Shown: piece by piece, positions 6,677 through 11,595 of the stretch
How the letters are laid out: the number at the start of each line of letters is the position of its first letter
Position numbering within the stretch: the first letter of the stretch is position 1
Assembly: GCA_943331415.1 (NCBI GenBank)
Contig: CALQLM010000003.1
Coordinates: 1-13,687, forward strand
DNA: 13,687 nucleotides
Direction of reading: 5' to 3'
Origin: Bifidobacterium breve
Lineage (GTDB): Bacteria > Actinomycetota > Actinomycetes > Mycobacteriales > Mycobacteriaceae
Program-made: the position numbers and the translations under genes
The notes under the pieces: generated by a model
The model's input: only the letters and a program-made list of their open reading frames with translations
Told to the model about the DNA's origin: nothing
The model's database searches: none

Positions 6677-7551
6677 CGACCCCGCCGCTTGGCCCTCCAC
6701 CCGGCTTTCCCCCGGGCCTCCCCCCGGGACCTCCACTGGGTCCTCCCCTGGGTCCTCCCCCGGGTCCTCCCCCGGGTCCTCCCCCGGGACTTCCCCCGCA
6801 ACCCCCGGCTGCGGAGGAACCTGCGCGGCGCGACCGCCTGTCGACGATCCTCATTGTCGTCATCGTGGTGGCGGTGGCGCTGGCCGGTGTATTGGGCGCC
6901 GAGTTGTATGTCCGCCACACGGCGAACTCGATCGTCGCCAAAGCCGTGAGTTGCGTGGTGCAGGACAGCGCAAGCGCCTCATTCGGGGCACGTCCGTTTC
7001 TGATTCAGCACTTCACCCACAGCTATCGCGATATGACGGTGGAAACCGCGGGCAATCAAATTCGCGAAGCCAAGGGGATGAAGCTGACACTGACCCTCGA
7101 CGATGTCCGGATCAATCCGACCGCCGACTCGGCTGGCACACTCGGCGCACTCGACGCCGATGTGACGTGGTCCACCGAAGGCATTAAGCAGACCGTGCAG
7201 GGCATCATCCCGTTCGTGGGCGGTCTGATCAACGACGTCACCACCGATCCGTCCAGCGGCACACTCGAACTCCAGAGCGCGCTGGGCGCGGTGACGGTCA
7301 AACCGGGGGTCGTCGACGGAGGCCTGGCTATGGAGGTGGTCAATGTGAGTGGGCTGGGATTCACGCTGCCCCGCGAGAGTGTGCAGCCCGCGCTGGATGT
7401 GTTCACCACAGCGTTGACCCAGAACCTTCCCATGGGAATCCACGCCGACACCGTCGAAGTCACCGATACCGGCGTGGCCGCACGGTTCATCACCCGCGAC
7501 GCAACGATTCCCAACGGTCAACAAGACCCCTGCTTCGCCGGGGTCGGCTAG
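6673..7551 (+). CDS. Proline-rich, membrane-anchored DUF2993 (LmeA-type) protein (Rv0479c-like)
   Basis: A 292-residue protein. Residues 4-45 are a Gly-Pro-rich tail made of nine GxPP-type tetrapeptides. Then come a charged linker (AEEPARRDR), one transmembrane helix at about 58-80 (a run of I, V, A and L) and an outer domain of about 210 residues with the DUF2993 pattern (HTANSIVAKAVSCVV, SYRDMTVETAGNQIREAKG, LTLTLDDVRINP). The basic residues before the helix predict a cytosolic proline tail and a periplasmic C-terminal domain. DUF2993 includes LmeA, a lipid-binding envelope protein involved in lipomannan maturation; a similar lipid-binding role here is inference. The GTG start overlaps the amidase stop. 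Two cysteines (near residue 93 and near the C-terminus, DPCF) could form a disulfide. It is the last gene of the run and its stop interlocks with the convergent DUF2599 stop. Confidence 0.88.
   Translation: MTTPPLGPPPGFPPGLPPGPPLGPPLGPPPGPPPGPPPGLPPQPPAAEEPARRDRLSTILIVVIVVAVALAGVLGAELYVRHTANSIVAKAVSCVVQDSASASFGARPFLIQHFTHSYRDMTVETAGNQIREAKGMKLTLTLDDVRINPTADSAGTLGALDADVTWSTEGIKQTVQGIIPFVGGLINDVTTDPSSGTLELQSALGAVTVKPGVVDGGLAMEVVNVSGLGFTLPRESVQPALDVFTTALTQNLPMGIHADTVEVTDTGVAARFITRDATIPNGQQDPCFAGVG
6691..6798 (+). repeat. Nine tandem 12-bp units encoding GxPP repeats
   Basis: Nine consecutive 12-bp units, each beginning GG, encode Gly-x-Pro-Pro or Gly-Pro-Pro-Leu (residues 7-42 of the DUF2993 protein). 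The units at 6751, 6763 and 6775 are identical, and the unit at 6739 differs by one base. Identical copies suggest recent slippage or unequal recombination, so copy number probably varies between strains. The 12-bp period keeps the frame. Confidence 0.9.
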
Positions 7552-7961
7552 AAAGCCTCTTCAGCCCCGCCGGGATTACAGCCGGACACCACCATCGTGT
7601 TGTCATCAACGGTGGGTCGCCATACTTCGAGATTCCAGCTGATCTTGCCGGGTTCGGCGAACTCCGCGTAGTTCCAGTGGCAGACGAACTGCGCGCGCAT
7701 TCCCGGAGTATCCGCATCGGGAGCCAGCGCGAGGACCTCGAGCCATGCCTGCTGGGTCTGCCCGCCGGACTTACCGAGTTGGCCCGCCACCTGCCGGCCG
7801 GAGAGGGTCGGATACACCCGCAGGCTGGACTGACCGCCGTAACTCACCCAGCTCGCGTGGTCGATATAGGGCGGGGTACCGGCACCGGTCTCCGCCGATG
7901 CGGCGGGCGCCAGGACGACCGCCAGACACAGCGCAGTCACCGGGAGCCAGCGGGTGCTCAG
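7548..7961 (-). CDS. Secreted DUF2599-type protein (Rv0477-like), likely CTG start
   Basis: With the start at 7961 the product is 137 residues: a signal peptide [26 protein letters not shown] with a basic n-region, a hydrophobic core and an ASA cleavage site near residue 23, then a small exported domain. The domain contains [35 protein letters not shown] and [14 protein letters not shown], ending [14 protein letters not shown], and matches Rv0477 as I recall it. Two cysteines in the mature part may be disulfide bonded. The function is unknown. GTG 7940 is the first standard start but has no ribosome binding site and gives a signal peptide without positive charge. CTG 7961 has AGGGGA 7 nt upstream and overlaps the DUF2516 stop as CTGA. 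From memory, deoC separates this gene from the DUF2993 gene in M. tuberculosis; it is absent here. Confidence 0.82.
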   Translation of the reverse strand: MSTRWLPVTALCLAVVLAPAASAETGAGTPPYIDHASWVSYGGQSSLRVYPTLSGRQVAGQLGKSGGQTQQAWLEVLALAPDADTPGMRAQFVCHWNYAEFAEPGKISWNLEVWRPTVDDNTMVVSGCNPGGAEEAF

Positions 7962-8239
7962 CGCGACTTCCCCTGGACTTCAAGCAGTTTGGGCCGGACG
8001 TCGACCAGGTAGACGCCCGCGGCGACCGCCGCGATCACCATTCCGGTGACTCCCAACACCCAGGAGAGCAGCCCAGCAATGCCGAGGATCGCCAACCAGA
8101 CCGGCTTGGTCAACTTGTCCGCGGCGGGGTAGGCATCTTGGCGTTGCATCGCGGCATTCACGAACGCGTAGATGGTCGTGGCAAGAACCGCCCAGAACAC
8201 GAAATCAAGAACGGCACCCGCCACACCTTCAAGCCTCAC
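7958..8239 (-). CDS. DUF2516 family small membrane protein (Rv0476-like)
   Basis: A 93-residue protein with two hydrophobic segments, at about residues 9-29 ([21 protein letters not shown]) and 47-77 (around [15 protein letters not shown] and [14 protein letters not shown]). Between them is a polar loop, [17 protein letters not shown], that is highly characteristic of the mycobacterial family; the C-terminus is [13 protein letters not shown]. No function is established. GTG 8239 is used because TACCCT lies 7 nt upstream, consistent with a leaderless mRNA. GTG 8224 (five codons later) is an alternative and would match the shorter N-terminus I recall for Rv0476. The gene follows hbhA by 59 nt, and its TGA overlaps the likely CTG start of the secreted DUF2599 protein, so those two are probably translated together. 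Confidence 0.85.
   Translation of the reverse strand: MRLEGVAGAVLDFVFWAVLATTIYAFVNAAMQRQDAYPAADKLTKPVWLAILGIAGLLSWVLGVTGMVIAAVAAGVYLVDVRPKLLEVQGKSR
7969..7974 (-). promoter_or_regulatory. Shine-Dalgarno supporting a CTG start at 7961
   Basis: AGGGGA on the minus strand lies 7 nt before the CTG at 7961, inside the last codons of the DUF2516 gene. It is 28 nt from the GTG at 7940, too far to serve that codon. Confidence 0.55.
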
Positions 8240-8246
8240 GGCTTCA

Positions 8247-8252
8247 AGGGTA
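8247..8252 (-). promoter_or_regulatory. Candidate -10 box for the DUF2516 gene
   Basis: TACCCT on the minus strand matches TANNNT and ends 7 nt before the GTG at 8239. No Shine-Dalgarno is present. It implies a promoter in the hbhA-DUF2516 spacer in addition to possible read-through from hbhA. Confidence 0.4.
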
Positions 8253-8298
8253 GGCGGGTGCCGTCCCGATCGTCGAACCTGGTGCTACTGGCGGGTGC

Positions 8299-8976
8299 TT
8301 ACTTCTGGGTGACCCGCTTGGCCGAAGCCTTCTTGGTGGCCTTCTTGACGACCTTCTTGGCAGCCCTGACCGGAGTCTTCTTGGCTGCGGTTTTCTTGGC
8401 CGGAGCCTTCTTGGCCGGAGCCTTCTTCAGGGCCTTCTTGGCCGGAGCCTTCTTGGCCGGAGCCTTCTTCAGGGCCTTCTTGATGGCCTTGGCCGGGGAC
8501 TTCTTGGTCGGCAGGTCCACGCCGACCAACTTGGCGGCACGCTCGCCGACCGCACGGGTCTGAGCCGAGACATTGCCCAGGGCATCCTGAGTCAGCTCGA
8601 CGGCCTGGTCGACGTAACCCTCGACGCGGCCAGCGGCATCCTTGAACTCAGGCTGACCCATAAGCCGCTCGAGAGCGGCTCCGCCGCGCTCAACGAGGCT
8701 GTTGTAGGTCACGGTGGCATCGCCCAGGAACTCATCGGCGGCCTTGCGCAGTTCCTCGGTGCTCAGCTTGCCGCGCAGTTCCTCGGTCTTCTTGGGCAGC
8801 TCTTCCTGCAGCCGGGTCAGCGCAGCGCGCCGATCGTCCATCCGGTCGCCAGCCAGCTCAGCCCGCTCGCGCAGACTGATCAGGATCTCGTTGACGGTCG
8901 CCAGGGCGAGGTCGGCAGCGCCGACCGCCGCCAACAGCGGGGCCTTCAGTTCTTCAACGGTGGTGTTCTCGGCCAT
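8299..8976 (-). CDS. hbhA: Heparin-binding hemagglutinin
   Basis: A 225-residue surface adhesin. Residues 1-112 form a long charged helical, coiled-coil-prone domain ([55 protein letters not shown]). A linker follows at about 113-157, and from 158 the tail is Lys-Ala-Pro-rich, with [12 protein letters not shown] repeats. In M. tuberculosis HbhA this tail binds heparan sulfate and is methylated on lysines, and the protein is also linked to aggregation and intracytosolic lipid inclusions. There is no signal peptide, as in known HbhA. The protein is longer than the roughly 199-residue M. tuberculosis form, mainly because of an exact 42-bp duplication in the tail. The ATG at 8976 has a strong AAGGAG 8 nt upstream. 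It lies 76 nt downstream of the XRE gene on the same strand. Confidence 0.97.
   Translation of the reverse strand: MAENTTVEELKAPLLAAVGAADLALATVNEILISLRERAELAGDRMDDRRAALTRLQEELPKKTEELRGKLSTEELRKAADEFLGDATVTYNSLVERGGAALERLMGQPEFKDAAGRVEGYVDQAVELTQDALGNVSAQTRAVGERAAKLVGVDLPTKKSPAKAIKKALKKAPAKKAPAKKALKKAPAKKAPAKKTAAKKTPVRAAKKVVKKATKKASAKRVTQK
8393..8476 (-). repeat. Exact 42-bp tandem duplication in the hbhA tail
   Basis: Positions 8393-8434 and 8435-8476 are identical 42-bp units. Each is built from two 15-bp subunits and one 12-bp subunit, all starting TTCTT on the plus strand. Each unit encodes 14 residues of the pattern [14 protein letters not shown], doubling the lysine-rich heparin-binding block. 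The in-frame length preserves the tail. Confidence 0.92.
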
Positions 8977-8984
8977 GTGAATGG

Positions 8985-8990
8985 CTCCTT
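8985..8990 (-). promoter_or_regulatory. hbhA ribosome binding site
   Basis: AAGGAG on the minus strand is spaced 8 nt from the hbhA ATG at 8976. It is one of the strongest sites in the window and fits high expression of HbhA. Confidence 0.7.
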
Positions 8991-9052
8991 TCGATTTCTT
9001 TTCCAGTGGTTGAGTTCTTCAGCGGTTGAACGCTGTGGTCGTGGCGTTGTCG

Positions 9053-9445
9053 TTACTCAGCCGGCAACTCCTCATGGGCAGCCCCGTTCTGCTGGCAGAA
9101 CGACAGGTAGATATCGAGTAAGACCCGCTTCTGTCGCTCATTGATGGCGGTGTCTCCGACGATGGCGTCCTGGACATGGCCTGCCTGGGCGGGCTCGAGA
9201 ATCCCCGCCCGCACGTACATGACTTCGGCCGACATGCGCAGCGCCTTGGCGATCTGGCTGAGGACCTCGGCCGAGGGCTTACGCAGCCCCCGTTCAATCT
9301 GACTGAGGTACGGGTTGCTTACGCCTGCCCGCTCCGCCAGCTGTCGCACCGACACTTCGGCGGCTTCACGCTGCGTTCTGATGAAGCTGCCGATGTCTTG
9401 CGCGGCATGGCTCACCACAGCAGCTAGATCTGCGTCCTGTGCCAT
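9053..9445 (-). CDS. XRE-family helix-turn-helix regulator (Rv0474-like)
   Basis: A 130-residue protein with an N-terminal XRE/Cro-C1 helix-turn-helix at about residues 18-73: IGSFIRTQREAAEVSVRQLAERAGVSNPYLSQIERG, then KPSAEVLSQIAKALRMS. A C-terminal segment of about 55 residues follows (AGILEPAQAG, DTAINERQKRVLLDIYLSF), probably for dimerisation or sensing. It closely matches Rv0474 as I remember it, which has been reported as a copper-responsive repressor. ATG 9445 is chosen over the upstream ATG at 9481 because it carries AGGAGG 6 nt upstream and gives the family's N-terminus. It sits just upstream of hbhA on the same strand. A near-palindrome over its own -35 region suggests autoregulation. 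There are no metal-binding cysteine clusters; only one Cys (near residue 117) is present. Confidence 0.92.
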   Translation of the reverse strand: MAQDADLAAVVSHAAQDIGSFIRTQREAAEVSVRQLAERAGVSNPYLSQIERGLRKPSAEVLSQIAKALRMSAEVMYVRAGILEPAQAGHVQDAIVGDTAINERQKRVLLDIYLSFCQQNGAAHEELPAE

Positions 9446-9451
9446 CGCTCG

Positions 9452-9457
9452 CCTCCT
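9452..9457 (-). promoter_or_regulatory. Ribosome binding site of the XRE gene
   Basis: A full AGGAGG on the minus strand lies 6 nt before ATG 9445. It settles the start codon against the upstream ATG at 9481. Confidence 0.75.
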
Positions 9458-9490
9458 CGCGGGGATCAGTGTGGGATGCATACGCAGACC

Positions 9491-9519
9491 ACATTACCCG
9501 CTAGTGCTAACAATTGCAA
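9491..9519 (-). promoter_or_regulatory. Promoter of the XRE-hbhA unit
   Basis: On the minus strand, TTGCAA (9514-9519) serves as -35 and TAATGT (9491-9496) as -10, with exactly 17 nt between them. This is the only place in the window with both hexamers in standard sigma-A spacing. The predicted 5' leader is about 40 nt and includes the AGGAGG site. Confidence 0.6.
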
Positions 9520-9524
9520 GCACT
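9503..9524. promoter_or_regulatory. Near-palindromic candidate operator
   Basis: Arms AGTGCT (9503-9508) and AGCACT (9519-9524) are perfect inverted repeats around a central palindrome CAATTG (9511-9516). Only the two dinucleotides between arms and core break the symmetry, so 18 of 22 positions are symmetric. It covers the -35 and much of the spacer of the XRE promoter. A further half-like sequence, TTGCTAGC, follows at 9524-9531. Binding by the XRE protein is inferred. Confidence 0.55.
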
Positions 9525-9536
9525 TGCTAGCGCAGT

Positions 9537-10844
9537 TCAGAACAGGAATTTGGCCGCCGTGTAGATCACCAGGCCGGCCAGCGCGCCCACCACGGTGCCG
9601 TTGATCCGGATGAATTGGAGGTCCCGGCCGACGTGCAGTTCGATGCGGCGACTGGCCTCTTCGGCGTCCCACCGTTCGATGGTGTCGGTGATGATCGCAG
9701 TCGCTTCGCCGCCGTAGCGCTCGACGAGATGCCGCGCTCCTCGCACCATCCAGTTATCCACCTTGTCGCGTAACTCTGCGTCATCGCGCAGGGACGCTCC
9801 GATCTGCATCACGGAGTCGGCGATGCGGCTTCGTAGCGGACTGGACGGGTCATCGACACCGTCCAACACCAGTCGCTTGAGCGTCTTCCAGGCCGTCTCG
9901 GCCGCCCGGGTGACTTCGTCGCGGGCCATCAACTGTTCTTTGACGGCCTCGGCGCGCGCGATCGTCGCGCCGTCATTCTGCAGGTCACTGGCGAACTCGA
10001 ACAGGAACCGGTTGGCCGACTGCCTCAGTTCATGGTTGGGGTTACGCCGCACCTTGTCGGTGAAATCCATCAGCTCACGATGGATGCGATCGCCGACCAG
10101 ATGGTCGACGAAGCGCGGTGACCAGGTGGGCGAGTCACGGGTGACCACCCGCTCGATCGTCTCGCCAGCGTTCAGCGACCATTCGAAGGCTCGGTCGCAC
10201 AGCAGCTGGATGAGCGCCTCCTGACGGTTCTCCGCCAGGAGCTGGCCCAGCAATCGCCCTACCGGTGGACCCCACTGCGGCTCAGCGAGCCGTTTGACGA
10301 TGGTCCGATCGATGACGTGCTGAATGTCCTCGTCGTTGAGCAGCTCCACGACAACTCGCAACACTGTGGAGGCCTCGTCGGCGACCCTGGCGGCGTGTTG
10401 AGGCTCGGAGAGCCACTTACCCAGCCGGCTGGCCACCTGTGCATCGCGCACCTTGGTCTCGATCACGTCGGGCGAGAGGAAGTTCTCCCGCACGAAGGAC
10501 CCGAGACCCTCGCCCAACTGGTCTTTCTTGCGCTTGATGATCGCCGTGTGCGGGATCTTGAGCCCGAGTGGGTGGCGGAACAGCGCGGTGACGGCAAACC
10601 AGTCGGCCAGGGCGCCGACCATCCCGGCTTCGGCGGCCGCCCCGACATACCCGAGCCAACCGGGGCCGCCGCGGGCCTCGCCCCATCGGCAGGCCAGGAA
10701 GATCACCGGCGCGCCGAGCAGAAAACCCAGGGCCACAGCCTTCATTTGGCGCAGATTGCGGGCCCGCTCGGCGTCGGCCCCGGGGTCCGCCCCGGCCAAG
10801 GACTCCATGAGGCGATGTTTAGCAGCCACTCCACCATCATCCAC
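9537..10844 (-). CDS. DUF445 family membrane protein (Rv0473-like)
   Basis: A 435-residue protein with two N-terminal hydrophobic segments, at about 36-52 (AVALGFLLGAPVIFLAC) and 63-87, the latter carrying the DUF445 hallmark GMVGALADWFAVTALFRHPLG. A long, soluble, helix-rich region of about 310 residues follows, and a C-terminal transmembrane helix ends the protein (GTVVGALAGLVIYTAAKFLF). The DUF445 family (YjiN/YheB-like) is uncharacterised biochemically. The frame is open as far as 11060, but the extra residues cover the divergent TetR gene and look non-native. GTG 10844 has AGGAGGAG 11 nt upstream; GTG 10829 and ATG 10808 are alternatives without good ribosome binding sites. It is divergent from the TetR gene over 43 nt and is followed by the XRE gene after 91 nt. 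Confidence 0.88.
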   Translation of the reverse strand: MDDGGVAAKHRLMESLAGADPGADAERARNLRQMKAVALGFLLGAPVIFLACRWGEARGGPGWLGYVGAAAEAGMVGALADWFAVTALFRHPLGLKIPHTAIIKRKKDQLGEGLGSFVRENFLSPDVIETKVRDAQVASRLGKWLSEPQHAARVADEASTVLRVVVELLNDEDIQHVIDRTIVKRLAEPQWGPPVGRLLGQLLAENRQEALIQLLCDRAFEWSLNAGETIERVVTRDSPTWSPRFVDHLVGDRIHRELMDFTDKVRRNPNHELRQSANRFLFEFASDLQNDGATIARAEAVKEQLMARDEVTRAAETAWKTLKRLVLDGVDDPSSPLRSRIADSVMQIGASLRDDAELRDKVDNWMVRGARHLVERYGGEATAIITDTIERWDAEEASRRIELHVGRDLQFIRINGTVVGALAGLVIYTAAKFLF

Positions 10845-10855
10845 GTGCCCGTAGA

Positions 10856-10863
10856 CTCCTCCT
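10856..10863 (-). promoter_or_regulatory. Ribosome binding site of the DUF445 gene
   Basis: AGGAGGAG on the minus strand ends 11 nt before GTG 10844. The spacing is slightly long, but no other start in the region has a comparable site, so it decides the start. It also lies within the 43-nt divergent spacer shared with the TetR gene. Confidence 0.55.
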
Positions 10864-10887
10864 GAAGATGGGACGGATCCGAGGATC

Positions 10888-11586
10888 GTGACGCAGCAGA
10901 TCAGCCCCGGGGTGGTCAAGACCGACGGGCGCAAACGACGCTGGCACCAGCACAAGGTGGAACGCCGCACCGAATTGGTCGACGGCGCGCTCGACGCCAT
11001 CCGTCGCCGCGGCCGCGATATCAGCATGGACGAGGTGGCCTCCGAGATCGGCGTGTCCAAAACCGTGCTGTACCGCTACTTCGTCGACAAGAACGACCTG
11101 ACGACGGCAGTCATGATGCGGTTCGCGCAGACCACCCTGATCCCCAACCTGGCCGCCGCATTGTCCACCGACCTCGACGGGTTCGAGCTCACCCGGGAGA
11201 TCATCCGGGTCTACGTCGAGACGGTCGCGGCCGAACCGGAGCCTTACCGGTTCGTGATGGCGAACAGTTCAGCCAGTAAGAACAAAGTCATCGCCGACTC
11301 CGAGCAGATCATCGCCCGGATGTTGGCATTGGTGCTGCGGCAGCGCATGCAGACGGTCGGGATGGATACCCGGGGTGTCGAACCCTGGGCCTTCATGATC
11401 GTCGGCGGAGTGCAGTTGGCGACACACTCCTGGATGTCACACCCCCGGATGAGCACCGAGGACCTGATCGGTTATCTGACGATGATGTGCTGGAGTTCGC
11501 TGTGCGGCATCGTCGAAGCAGGCGGATCGCTGGAGAAGTTCACGTCTGAACCGCACCCCTCGCCGATCGTCCCGCGAATCCCCTAG
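10888..11586 (+). CDS. TetR/AcrR family transcriptional regulator (Rv0472c-like)
   Basis: A 232-residue protein. After a basic N-terminal extension (TDGRKRRWHQHKVERR) the TetR DNA-binding domain covers about residues 27-74: ELVDGALDAIRRRGRDISMDEVASEIGVSKTVLYRYFVDKNDLTTAV, with the recognition helix at VSKTVLYRYF. The remaining 155 residues are a helical ligand-binding and dimerisation domain with long hydrophobic stretches (AFMIVGGVQLATHSWM) suited to a hydrophobic effector. The effector is unknown. The GTG at 10888 has GAGG 3 nt upstream. The divergent position beside the DUF445 membrane protein is a classic arrangement for a regulator and its target; regulation of DUF445 or of the downstream PPK2 gene is inference. 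The stop lies 9 nt before the PPK2 ATG. Confidence 0.93.
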   Translation: MTQQISPGVVKTDGRKRRWHQHKVERRTELVDGALDAIRRRGRDISMDEVASEIGVSKTVLYRYFVDKNDLTTAVMMRFAQTTLIPNLAAALSTDLDGFELTREIIRVYVETVAAEPEPYRFVMANSSASKNKVIADSEQIIARMLALVLRQRMQTVGMDTRGVEPWAFMIVGGVQLATHSWMSHPRMSTEDLIGYLTMMCWSSLCGIVEAGGSLEKFTSEPHPSPIVPRIP

Positions 11587-11589
11587 TCT
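11584..11589 (+). promoter_or_regulatory. Candidate -10 box for the PPK2 gene
   Basis: TAGTCT begins with the TetR stop codon and ends 6 nt before ATG 11596. With no Shine-Dalgarno in the 9-nt spacer, a leaderless transcript is plausible. Confidence 0.4.
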
Positions 11590-11595
11590 TCGGCT

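Noticed and set aside
6451..6941. Minus-strand frames with Gly-Arg or Gly-Gly-Pro repeats
   Set aside because: They mirror the 12-bp repeats coding for the GxPP tail of the DUF2993 protein.
8253..8298. Two copies of GGCGGGTGC (8253-8261 and 8290-8298) bracketing the hbhA-DUF2516 spacer
   Set aside because: Only 9 bp each, in GC-rich sequence, with no hairpin or mobile element between them; likely chance.
8393..8476. Tandem repeats considered as a CRISPR-like array
   Set aside because: Repeats are directly adjacent with no spacers and encode the known Lys-Ala-Pro tail in frame.
7745..8563. A 272-codon plus-strand frame with [16 protein letters not shown] hydrophobic repeats
   Set aside because: The repeats are the reverse complement of the Lys-Ala-Pro tail of hbhA, and the frame also runs across two other minus-strand genes, so the apparent membrane protein is an artefact.
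10888..11060. N-terminal extension of the DUF445 protein up to 11060
   Set aside because: It would overlap the TetR DNA-binding domain on the opposite strand, has a Ser/Arg/Cys-rich sequence unlike the family, and the strong ribosome binding site lies at 10856-10863 instead.
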